A stretch of 64,000 nucleotides of DNA, taken from Eutreptiella sp. 'Long Island Sound 2002'. Its lineage: Eukaryota > Euglenozoa > Euglenophyceae > Eutreptiales > Eutreptiaceae. The notes below the pieces were generated by a model. That model did no database searches and was not told where the DNA came from. It saw nothing but the letters and a program-made list of their open reading frames with translations. The stretch is taken from positions 142,142,096 to 142,206,095 of the forward strand of contig OZ038381.1 of NCBI GenBank assembly GCA_964036045.1. Direction: 5' to 3'. The translations under genes and the position numbers were made by a program. Of this stretch, positions 1-8,157 are shown one piece after another (position 1 is the first letter of the stretch; each line of letters opens with the position of its first letter).

Positions 1-349
1 AGGGGTGTACCCGCGGAGGTTTGTCGTCTGTGTCAAGGCGTATTCAATGGTCTCTTCCAAGTCGATGTGGAGGTAGTTCCCCGAACTCGGCTCGTTCCCG
101 GTTGTAGAGAGTGTCGCCCGGGGAACTCGGTTCGTCGCCCATTTGTGTATGCGATAGGCAATTTTCGTCGAACTTGATCAATTCCACTGCTATCGTCGTT
201 CTTGCCTTGCATGCTTTGCATTTGGTCGACCAGCAGTGCGGGTCGAGGCATGCAGCATAGAAACACCTCGTCACCGGTGAGATCAGCTCGACGGATCTCC
301 CGTTTAAGCTTCGACAACGAGATGTACTCAAATTCTGTCGCTGCACTCC
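1..349 (-). pseudogene. PR-RT linker and first residues of reverse transcriptase
   Basis: In the third minus frame, EFGELPPHRLGRDH (near 106-63) followed by a TGA and RLDTDDKPP lines up with the conserved RT entry of Ty3/gypsy elements (a leucine-proline block, then D-H-x-I, then K/E-P-P). Catalytic RT motifs lie beyond position 1 and are not in the window. The frame differs from that of the protease, so at least one frameshift lies between them. Confidence 0.55.
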
Positions 350-1062
350 TGATCGGTGATTCGATCTTGTGTGTCGAAATCAATGGGAGTGTCGGCACCA
401 CTCTTGTTGTATGTCGATGAGCGCAGGTGAGCTTGTTCTTTGGCAGGCGATGCAGGGTTTCCAACTGGGGCCGCTTTTGAGGTACTGGATGAAGGTGTCG
501 AAAGAAGCTCCAACTTCGAATTTGCTTGGAGCTGTAAAAAGGTAATAGAATCTCTGGACCCATGGAATGACCGTGGGTACGAAGTCGATCTGTGCCGTAC
601 GTCTGCATACCGTCGTTCCCAATCGACAGTCAGATTGTACCTTCGAAGCCATGGTAACTCAAGCACCACGTGCGGAGGAATCTCGAGGACGTTAAAGTGG
701 TGTCGATATACGAATTCTGGAATGCAAACATAGGCTCTCGTATTATGGTAGTACTGTGCTTCGACTTAGACACCTCCGGCAGTCATAACGTGTCCTGGAT
801 GGGTGAGTTTATAGAGTGGAAGTCACGCCCTCTTTGCTGTCTGCATCGACATGAAATCACTTGTCGCTCCACAATAGAGCAACACGTGTACTCCTGCTGA
901 GTCTGAAGAGTCGTCTCTACGCACAAAGAGGGCGTCCTCGAACCGTGAACACAGTCGCATGTTCTGGTCCGGTGGACTCAACGGTGACACCTTCAAGTGT
1001 CGGTTTTTCTTCGGGTTTGGGGCTGGTGGTGGAGTACCACTCTTCTCGAGGACGTTCACCAC
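350..1062 (-). pseudogene. Retroviral-type aspartic protease, catalytic Asp lost
   Basis: The motif VLLYCGATSDFMS lies at about 895-850. It aligns to the family active site D-[ST/C]-G-A, but the catalytic position is TAT (Tyr) at 874-876, one base from GAT (Asp). Downstream in the same frame, LELPWLRRYNLTVDWERR (near 660-605) matches the hydrophobic G/P-W-L block that closes Ty3/gypsy proteases. After a frameshift near 350 the sequence continues as EYISLSKLKREI, the usual PR-RT linker. A stop separates the two halves (823-825). The domain would have cut the Gag-Pol polyprotein; this copy cannot. Confidence 0.65.
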
Positions 1063-1366
1063 CAGGTCTTGGAAAGATCTTCTTAGGCCGTCGTGGGCGG
1101 TAGCTCCCTACTCTTGGAGCGTGATCGAAATCGCCCTTTTATGTCTCGGCTGTGTTCTCTTGGTGGTGTTCCGGACCTGGATCCGTGGACCGCTCTTCCT
1201 CTGGAGGGTGGTCCATTCTCCTAACAAACTTGAGCTAGATGTCGTTGTTCGCCACAGTTATAGCCACGTCAAGTTTGTGGATGGTCATGACGATTCGGTG
1301 AATCACCTCTGCGTTCAGCAATGTACGCATGTAATTCGCCTCGAAGTTGTGCGATGGAATCGAGGT

Positions 1367-1985
1367 TCATTGGTTCAGGCGTGCTGGAGGGATTGGAGCT
1401 GCATTCTGGGTCGGCATGCGCTTGATGTGGGGAGGTAGCATGGGGTTCAAAAGAAACATCGTTGGAATCGAAGTTGGAGGAACTGTCATGGTTAGAGGTC
1501 TCGAAACTGCAGCGCCCGTGATGTCTCCCATCGGCCTTGAAGCGTTTTGAACTTCCTCGGGTTGGTAACCAGCTGCCATGTACGCCTCTGCGATGGTTTC
1601 TACAAGCGTGTCAAAGGCAAACGGTGTCCCTTAGCGCCACTTCGAGCGGATTTCAACAATGTATTGTCGGCGAACAGCATCATTCGACAAACCTTCGAAA
1701 AATCGAGAAGTAATGGGGTACCCCATCTGGAGGTCACCCACGTTAACATTCGACGAAATGACGCAAGTTCGAAATTCGCGCACGTAGGCGGCATGTCGAG
1801 GGAACTCGCTTTCCTTCAGCGTCAGCATTCGTGACAAATACACCGGCTCGTGTGAGATGCAATCGAAACGTTGTCCCGGTACCCGCATTGATTCATACAA
1901 AGCGTCTTTCACGTGCTTCGTGAGGCCGTGGTAGTAATCGATAGCGTCTCAATCGAGAAGAAATGGCAATGGAGTAACTTTTTTG
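1367..1985 (-). pseudogene. Gag, C-terminal part, with two in-frame stops
   Basis: One frame runs from about 1985 to 1367 and is interrupted by TGA (1949-1951) and TAA (1631-1633). On either side the sequence is protein-like: AIDYYHGLTKHVKDALYES, then a segment with FFEGLSNDAVRRQY, then TLVETIAEAYMAAGYQP. This helical, charged pattern is that of a Ty3/gypsy capsid core, ending in a Pro/Met-rich tail. A CCHC zinc knuckle would be expected further on; only an unconvincing remnant is seen near 1300-1345. It belongs to the same gag as the block at 2761-3549. Confidence 0.6.
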
Positions 1986-2341
1986 TGCCTTGAGTGTCCA
2001 CTTTTAGGCCCACACCTTGCGGCAACAAGCTGTTCAGGGTTCTCGGGGTGTATGAACACAGGTGAGCTATGCAAGATGCCTAAGCTGAGAAGGGTTAGGC
2101 ATGGGGCACATGTCAGCCGGGTATGAGGCCTTGGTCGTGCCAGGGAGGATGCCCAGCGGGCAACGACGTTACCCGTTATGCTGCATGAGGGTCGGGAAGG
2201 GGCGCGAGAAAAGAAAGAGTGAGATATAGGCGCACTGTGATGTGAGATGCGTGAGTAATGACCAGGGAGGGGGGGGGCGGGGAAGAAGGGGAGGAAGCTG
2301 CAAAGGGATGCTGCATGTGTCCAATTTTGTCAGGGTCTGTC

Positions 2342-2395
2342 TGCCTGATGTCTGAGTCATGCCTGATGTGTGGGTCATGCCTGATGTCTGGGTCG
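2342..2395 (+). repeat. 18-bp tandem repeat, three copies
   Basis: Three head-to-tail units of the form TGCCTGATGTSTGRGTCR start at 2342, 2360 and 2378, with 2-3 differences between units. Confidence 0.85.
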
Positions 2396-2507
2396 GACGC
2401 TGTATCTATGCACTGTGGTCAAGCTTAGAGGTCGGACTGTTTGTGCATGCGGCTGACAGAACAGTGGAATCCGGGCCGCGAGTGGATGCAGTGGAGACTC
2501 AGGGACT

Positions 2508-2677
2508 GAGGTCAGGGCATGGGGCAGGCGCTCACTTCTCAGGGTGTGTTTGAATGTTGTCTGGACCAGGCGCGGGGCACATGTGCTCTGTCGAGGTCAG
2601 GGCATGGGGCAGGCGCTCACTTCTCAGGGTGGGTTTGAATGTTGTCTGGACCAGGCGCGGGGCACATGTGCTTTGTC
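2508..2677 (+). repeat. 85-bp tandem duplication
   Basis: Two nearly identical 85-bp units start at 2508 and 2593 (GAGGTCAGGGCATGGGGCAG...). They differ at two positions that I could see (gtgtgttt/gtgggttt and gctctg/gctttg). Near-identity implies a recent duplication inside the older insertion. Confidence 0.9.
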
Positions 2678-2760
2678 GTTGCGCTCAGAGGATGGTGGGG
2701 GGAACGAAATTCAATACATGCCCATAGGACTGATGGGTCGCTGGACACAAGGGCCGCGAA

Positions 2761-3549
2761 TTAGTGCAGTTGAAGCTGAGAGTGTAATGCAGCAACTTGG
2801 TCGTTGGGACAGTTAATGTCGGACAAGATGAACGCTCGCATGAGATCTTCTTTCCACGCTCGAAACTTGCCTAATCCTTGTTTGCCTTTAAATTGCCTAA
2901 CCAACTTGCGCGAGCGCTCGACACTGCGGCCCAAAATCTCGAGTGTTGGTGCACGAGCAATCACCCATGGGTGGAAAACAGGTTGTTGTGGAGGTGGTTG
3001 TTGCGGTGGAAACTGTGGTTGTGATTGATGGCACGAAGGCGGTTACGGCGGATAGCTCGAAGATGGTTGTCGGTGAGGATGTTGTGCTGGAGACTGGAAT
3101 TGCTGTTGCTGGCTCAAAGAATCTAGTTGGAAGGATTGCAAGAATTTGTGAAGAATGACGTAGTTCTTGGAAAGTTCATCTTGTAGTCGTTGCAAGTCAC
3201 TCTCGATTTGTAGTGAACGTGTCCAAGCTGCGGCAGCATCATCTGAGGCGGACGCAGCCGTCCTGGTTGCGTTCTCCATCGACAGCTGTAGAACATCGAT
3301 CTTCTGTTGGTATACTTCGAGTTTGGCCTCGAGGTCGACACACTTTGCTTGTAGTTCAGTAACAGCGGCTTGTAAAATGCGAAGATTGTGAAACATGCAA
3401 GGGAACCACTCGCTTTCTCGATGCGTGATACGTTTTGCGATCAGTTGTTCCAACGAATTCGAAAATTCATGATGCAACGGCGAATGAGGTCGAAACACGC
3501 AGTCACGAATAAAATGTAGCATAACAGCCTCATCAAAGTTCTTCTCCAT
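2761..3549 (-). pseudogene. Gag, N-terminal part, with one internal stop
   Basis: ATG at 3547-3549. The first 168 codons give a soluble protein. Its middle is a long heptad-rich segment (about residues 55-140) likely to form a coiled coil, followed by a Gln/Pro/Ser-rich stretch. A TAA at 3043-3045 interrupts it, but the same frame continues with more Gln/Pro-rich sequence. It then enters a region with LVRQFKG and KFRAWKEDLMRAF, typical of the start of the retrotransposon gag core. The TAA sits in a Gln-rich run and is one C-to-T change from CAA. The frame ends at 2761, where a non-gag insertion begins. It would form the virus-like particle in the cytoplasm if intact. Confidence 0.65.
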
Positions 3550-3632
3550 AGTTGCGATGATAATTCAAATCGAAATAATCAAAGACGGCGTCAAGAATTG
3601 AAACGTAGAAGGTCGACGATAATGATCTTCCG

Positions 3633-3650
3633 CCACTTAACTGGCTACCA
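3633..3650 (-). promoter_or_regulatory. Candidate primer-binding site for reverse transcription
   Basis: Two bases after the LTR, the minus strand reads TGGTAGCCAGTTAAGTGG, the complement of a tRNA 3' end finishing in GGCTACCA. The final TACCA is shared with initiator Met tRNA of many eukaryotes, the usual primer for this class. Agreement beyond the last 8 bases cannot be checked without the host tRNA set. Confidence 0.45.
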
Positions 3651-3652
3651 CT

Positions 3653-3928
3653 TGTTGTGGATCTTGTTTAGGTTGACTTGTTTTCCTCAAAAACCGTCTC
3701 GTTTCACCGAAACTCGACAACCTCGCGCAAGATCTTTAAGCAGGGCAGCAAATCGGACCCAATCCACAATTCGAGGACAAAAACCCTTTCCAAAAGATAT
3801 CAAAATATCATACACAATTCAATTCATAGTTGCTGGCATCTCGATGTTTCAAATTAGCATATGCGGTCTGCAGTGCGCGATCACACGTTCGCGCGCTCAC
3901 TGCGATGCTGCTGCTCGAAACCATAACA
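3653..3928 (-). repeat. Candidate 5' LTR of the retrotransposon (276 bp)
   Basis: The block is bounded by short inverted ends, TGTTGTGG at 3653-3660 and CCATAACA at 3921-3928 (7 of 8 pair). This is the TG...CA form normal for LTRs. It lies 104 bp upstream of the gag start and next to a tRNA-complementary site. Only one LTR is in the window, so the boundaries are inferred from the ends and the PBS, not from LTR-LTR identity. The 5 bp outside it (3929-3933, cctaa) would be the target duplication if the copy is intact at its far end. Confidence 0.6.
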
Positions 3929-4166
3929 CCTAACCCTTAACCAAGCTGGCGCGAAGAGCGGAGCGAGTTGGAATGGCATATGTACATCTAATGGAAGCTT
4001 TAGGTACTCTTGGGGGGGGGACAAGGCCGATATCTCAAAACCACCAACCCCTTGAGCCCCCCAGTGTGCTAAAATGGCCGCCCTTCCAGTCGGTGCTTCC
4101 TATGAGCGATCGCTGCAGAACAGTGTGGGGCGGACTGAGTGAAAATCGACATTCTGTGACTGAGAC
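3929..4166. other. Non-coding flank, nothing recognised
   Basis: No protein-like ORF. It holds a short G run (4013-4020) and several TGACTGAG-like motifs towards its right end. Confidence 0.5.
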
Positions 4167-4493
4167 TTGACTGAGTCAAAAAATCGATGACTCGTCAGTG
4201 ACCAAAGTTAGTCACTGAGTCATGACGCAGTGAGCCCAAAAAGTAGACTCAAGTAGGAATCGAACCGCCGGTGAAGCTGATCCTACAGCTAGGTAACAAG
4301 CCCTGAACCGACCAAATTGCTCCCGCGTAGGTTCGATCCCCGCCAGTGCTTGTGATGGGCAATCGGTCACCCATCGCCGTGCGATCGGCAACGCGCCATG
4401 GTACACATCGCACTGGTATTCGAACCGGCAATCCGTTACTCCTAGTGTCTATTCAGTCAAAGTCAACATGCGACATCATGGTTTGACTGAGTC
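4167..4493. repeat. tRNA-related SINE-like unit with flanking 11-bp direct repeats
   Basis: TTGACTGAGTC occurs at 4167-4177 and again at 4483-4493, bracketing 305 bp. Inside are three T-arm / B-box-like motifs: minus GGTTCGATTCC (4256-4266), plus GGTTCGATCCC (4330-4340) and minus GGTTCGAATACC (4415-4426). A SINE copied by a LINE machinery would show exactly a tRNA-like body between direct repeats. No matching A-box at normal distance and no A-rich tail were confirmed, so this stays tentative. The surrounding DNA is itself rich in TGACTGAGTC-like words, which weakens the direct-repeat argument. Confidence 0.35.
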
Positions 4494-4919
4494 GGCTGGA
4501 GCGGCGTGACTGGTCACTTGACTTTGGGGTGCGTCGCTAGAAGGTGTGCGCAGAACCCCCCCCCCTTTTGGGTACCACTAGAACCACGATGTGCGCGTGT
4601 TTACAATGCCTAAGAGTCACTGTAGGAGTTCCTATAAGTGTCCTAAGTCCAAAGCAAGCCTAGGTTGTGAAGGGCCACACGCTATGTTGAATTTCCAAAA
4701 ATGACCAAAAGCGCACAAAGGTGGGTTCCAGCAGGGGTTCCAGCGCAGAAAGGGGGGTTCCAGCAGGGGTTCTAGCAGGGGTTCCAGCGCAGAAAGGGGG
4801 TTCCAGCAAGGTTCCAGCAGAGGGTTACTGCGCAGAATGGGGTGCCAGCAAGGGGTTCGAGCAGGGGCCCCAGCACCTTTGTTTCACCTTGGTTCCCTTG
4901 CATTTCAGCCCGGATGCCT
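4494..4919. other. Left flank of the 5.85-kb element, with a small minisatellite
   Basis: No convincing gene. Positions 4726-4860 hold an irregular minisatellite of GGTTCCAGCA/GGTTCCAGCGCAGAAAGG units. Just before the element comes TTGCATTTCAG (4897-4908), shaped like a 3' splice site, followed by an ATG at 4914-4916. Across the element this ATG is in frame with the ORF resuming at 10781. Confidence 0.5.
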
Positions 4920-4924
4920 TTGTT

Positions 4925-4949
4925 CTTAGGCGTCACAAGTTGCCCACCC
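4925..4949 (+). repeat. Left terminal inverted repeat (25 bp)
   Basis: Begins CTTAGGCGTCACAAGTTGCC and ends in CCACCC. All 25 bases are complementary to 10751-10775; homology stops at the next base. The flanking TTGTT (4920-4924) is repeated at the other end. Confidence 0.9.
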
Positions 4950-5347
4950 CCCACCTGGCGCTATGGCCCACGGAAGTCCATGTTGCAATGAGGGGAAAAG
5001 TATGTCAAAAGGGGTGTTATTTTTTGGGTATCCGAACCCCCCTGGTGGCAACATGCAAAAACAAGGTGTGTATTTCAAATATATGCCATTATTTGCATTT
5101 CTGGAAATTCACAAATTTTTAAAATAAAGACATTCAATCACCAAAATATAGTATTGTTTTACATTTAGACCACTGCATTCCAGTGCCGGGGGGGGGGGGG
5201 GCTGCCTATTTTTCTCTCCCCTTTGTTCCAGGTTGATCACAGAACCCCCCTATACACCACAGATGAGGGAACCCCAAACATACCTTTCATTGAAGCACAC
5301 AGAAAACTATCCCAAAGCATGTACTTGTATTTCCTATTTTAACCAAT
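4950..5347. other. Left subterminal non-coding part of the element
   Basis: AT-rich DNA without protein-like ORFs, with a run of 14 G at 5188-5201. Since the element's genes read leftwards, their 3' ends and poly(A) signals could lie here; none was pinned down. Confidence 0.5.
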
Positions 5348-5437
5348 CTGGCCGAAATTTCGGCCAACTTTCGAAAAATGTCCAAACACATGGTCCTATT
5401 TGACAGACAGGCCTAAGCTGGCCGAAATTTCGGCCAA
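5348..5437. repeat. Left subterminal pair of 20-bp palindromes
   Basis: CTGGCCGAAATTTCGGCCAA at 5348-5367 and again at 5418-5437, exactly 70 bp apart. Both differ from the perfect palindrome only in the last base. The spacing equals that of the five-site group at the other end of the element. Confidence 0.9.
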
Positions 5438-5650
5438 GTCCATCGAAACTCCGAATATGATCACTGAAATGGGTACCTAAGACAGTAAACATGAGCAAGG
5501 AACACAGGAGCAGTGACATTTGAACAGGGTGTGCAACATAATATACTCAATTACAAGCAAATACTTGCCACCTAACGAATCAAAGCAGACTTTTGCACTG
5601 GCTATGGGGAAACACAATAATAAAAGGCTGAAGAGGCTGAGGACTACATG

Positions 5651-5670
5651 CTGGCCGAAATTTCGGCCAG
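5651..5670. repeat. 20-bp palindrome in the 3' flank of the four-exon gene
   Basis: A perfect CTGGCCGAAATTTCGGCCAG, 40 bp beyond the stop codon at 5710. It is 233 bp from the nearest other copy, so not on the 70-bp spacing. Confidence 0.9.
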
Positions 5671-5709
5671 ACTTCATACTGACAGGCAATATAAGCAGCA
5701 GGACTAGCA

Positions 5710-8108
5710 TTAGCGCTTGCGCAGACCAGATGCACGGGGCTTCTTAGCACCTTTGTTAGCAGGAGGCTTGGCAGGGGCTGCAGCACCAAGCTTGGCAGTG
5801 GCATAGTTCTGTGACTGTGTGTTTCCACCCTGGGATGGTGAAAAATGATTCACAAAAGTATGCATACCTTTGCCAGTAGGGGCAAGAGTGCCTGAGGAGG
5901 AAGCTGGGGTGGCCTGAGCGCACTGCGTGCCACTGGGTGAGGGGGCAGGGGCAGTTTTGGGTTTCTTCTTTGGAGTGTGTGTCTCTAGTTGCGACTCTGC
6001 CTCCCCATCTTGCTCCTCAGGATCCTCATCTACATACCTAACCCCAGAACAATCCACAGGAAAACCCGCCCCCAACTCGTGGTACACATCCTCCGATGAC
6101 TTGGGGGGGCACGTGTCGGCGTTGGTAATAGCTGCTCTGATGGACTGAACAAACTCATCAGGCACAACAGTCTCCTCACCCGAAAGGGCACACACAACAT
6201 TACAGTCCTTGGAAAACCTGGTAGACTTCATGCTTGCAAAATACACAGACAGAGTCCCCAGCAAAAACCAGTTGCCTGCCCGTTCTAGGACCGGAACCAG
6301 GCTCAAAAGAAATGAGAATATCTCAACAGGCATCACAGACGACATGGGTCCTTCAGTAAAAGCCACGTAACGGGGCAGCCTGTTATCAAAGGCAGTGACA
6401 GAATAAATGGAAACCAGATGGGACGTAGAAGTGTACAGCGGGGTCTTGCTTGACAAATTGTAAATTGCAACATCACACTGATACATATCCTCGGCCACAG
6501 TGGCCTTCAAAGCAGCAACAGTGGCTTTCACATCAGCAGACTCACCCGCAATGAACACAGGCACACCGGACAAAAGCAGCTGCGCAACCAGGTTATGCAA
6601 ACTAGCTGTATAGAGGCGGGGCACCTCAATGACACAAGCAGCAAAGGGCAGCGAACTAATATTACTGGGAACAGGGACTCCACAACGCATTGCCATCAGC
6701 TCCACACGGCCTGACTCTGCAATGAGTTTGCCTGTGCTTGACTCAACGAGGGACTCCCTAGCACACTGGATACTGAACAGACCAGTATCAGATTTTTCAC
6801 AAACAGGCTTAGCAACAGGCTTCTGCAACAATCCCCGCAACCCCTCATATTTGGGTTCCTTCCAAAGAGGGGCCTTAATTACTGCTGACCACGGGGGCCA
6901 GGGGTTTTCTTCAATCCAGGTCCAACTGCCATAGGCTACCTTCAGCTGTGATGCAATAGCGCACTGCCTTTTGGCCATCCGGATAGTACCAAGTGTAGCT
7001 GCAAACAGGTGGTGTCACAGGGTGGGCTCCTATTGTGCATTAATTGGACGACACACAAGCTGGCCGAAATTTCGGCCAGGTCGGTCGATTTGTTCGAATA
7101 CAAACCCCTGTTTGACCAAATCATACCTCTGGTGTTGTTCACAGGCCCATTGGTAACCGCCTCGGGATGAAGAATGTGCCAGGACCACATCTGGGCCTTT
7201 TTAACATCTTTTATAATTTTTTTGAGACCAGGTAGGGGACTTTTTGTCCCATCCATGTAACCTACGATGTCGCGAAGTCGGTGAGGCGTGATGCCTTCCA
7301 CTTCCTTGAACGTACCCAGTGCGGGATGTAGTCCACGCTTCTCCATGGTTGCCATGGCGTCTACTGAAGCAAGACCCATAAATTTCACCAAACTCCCAAC
7401 ACCACCCCACCGTTTGGCAACAGCACTCTGCACAGGAGAACATGTGGAACACAGAAGCTGGCCGGAATTTCGGCCAGGTCGATCGACAAAACCGAATTCA
7501 TAAACGAAACACACCACAGTGCCTTCCTCGGCAGTAACACCACACTCTTCAAGCATAACAGTAATGTGATGGTAAGGGGTGTACTCATTGGCATCCTCAT
7601 CCTCAAGCCTATGCAGGAGTAGGGACATTCGCTCCGATGTGGTAGATGCTGAGCCCGCAGTGGTCTGGATTTGATGTAAGCCTGCAAGCCGGCGCCTAGT
7701 CCGCAGGGGGCAGTCCTGTTTGACTTCATAACCACCAAATACCATGGTCCAATCCGGAGTCTCCATATTTTTCATCTCAAATTCCGTCTTGTGTTTTTGG
7801 GCAGCGGTGTAAACATGCTGACCCCCCAACAGAACCCAGCGAGTGGCTGTGCAACAGGAATATTTGTAACAGCAGGGTCGAAAATTCAGACGCGAAAACG
7901 GTACTATCGAAAAGAATACAACAACACACATACGAGTGACTTTATAAAAAAGAAGATCCTGGATGTAATCCACACGCGGGGCTGCCTTCAGATCGTCGTA
8001 GCGGCGTTGCACGCGATCATCATAAATCCTACGGACCTGCCCAAATTTTCGGTCGTGGTCGATAATAATCTGATCCCTCCGAACCTTTATTTTCGTCGTT
8101 GACGTAAC
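5710..8108 (-). CDS. Four-exon gene of the element, unknown family (about 698 aa seen)
   Basis: Exons 8108-7934, 7846-7515, 7427-7127 and 6998-5710 join in frame when three GT-AG introns are removed; phases 1, 0 and 1 all agree. The second junction removes a 29-codon insert; the third joins ...NNTR to ATLGTIRMAKRQC and bypasses an upstream TGA. The first exon opens directly after an AG at 8109-8110 and has no in-frame ATG, so at least one 5' exon is missing from the model. The N-terminal part is basic and charged. The middle (exon 3) is helical, with repeated Lys. The last exon is a compact mixed alpha/beta domain. It is followed by an acidic patch (EDPEEQDGEAE), a KKKPK block and a Pro/Ala/Ser-rich tail ending KKPRASGLRKR, like a nuclear localisation and DNA-contact tail. 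I recognise no family. It is a candidate binder of the palindromes. Confidence 0.6.
6999..7126 (-). other. Predicted intron 3 (128 nt), contains a palindrome
   Basis: Donor CCAGAG/GTATGA, acceptor CTGTTTGCAG. Its removal is required to join the two long minus-strand ORFs, which otherwise lie in different frames. A perfect palindrome is at 7060-7079. The bases around it (TCGA-CGAC on one side, CTT-TGTGT on the other) resemble those in intron 2. Confidence 0.65.
7428..7514 (-). other. Predicted intron 2 (87 nt), contains a palindrome
   Basis: Donor GTGTGTTTC, acceptor TCCTGTGCAG, phase 0, length divisible by 3 and without a stop. The palindrome copy CTGGCCGGAATTTCGGCCAG (one change) is at 7458-7477. 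Confidence 0.5.
7847..7933 (-). other. Predicted intron 1 (87 nt) of the four-exon gene
   Basis: Donor GTATGTGTG, acceptor CCTGTTGCACAG. Splicing keeps the frame and removes a Cys/Phe-rich segment unlike the rest of the protein. It is open in all its length, so the intron could be missed by ORF calling. Confidence 0.5.
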
Positions 8109-8157
8109 CTAGTCGGATAACTTGATGGAGGATGATGAATTTTTCTTTCGTGCGGCC

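Larger units (their letters stand above)
1986..2760. other. G-rich insertion splitting gag
   Basis: Gag-like sequence stops at about 2761 and resumes at about 1985, with roughly 775 bp of unrelated G-rich DNA between. The block holds two small tandem repeats (2342-2395 and 2508-2677) and a poly-G stretch near 2268-2280. I saw no clear inverted ends or target duplication, so its origin and exact edges are open. The short ORFs in it have no protein-like composition. Confidence 0.5.
1..3928 (-). mobile_element. Degenerate Ty3/gypsy-like LTR retrotransposon, cut by the window edge
   Basis: Read on the minus strand, the order is LTR (3928-3653), primer-binding site, gag (from 3549), protease, then the start of reverse transcriptase running off position 1. 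This LTR-PBS-gag-PR-RT order, and the protease-to-RT linker style, fit Ty3/gypsy elements. The copy is dead as it stands. Gag has in-frame stops at 3043-3045, 1949-1951 and 1631-1633. A foreign G-rich block lies in the middle of gag. The protease catalytic Asp is replaced, and PR-RT is spread over three frames. The second LTR, integrase and RNase H would lie left of the window. The class assignment is firm; clade is not assigned. Confidence 0.8.

Noticed and set aside
1300-1345. CCHC zinc knuckle of gag
   Set aside because: Only C-x2-C remains, followed by two stop codons; the His and last Cys positions do not match, so it cannot be claimed.
3926-3942. CACCTAACCCTTAACC as a telomere remnant
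   Set aside because: Only two imperfect units and located at the LTR edge of a retrotransposon.
3653-4925. Treating 3653-4925 as part of the 5.85-kb element
   Set aside because: The palindrome, the TIR and the target duplication all stop at 4920-4925; the left DNA has different repeats.
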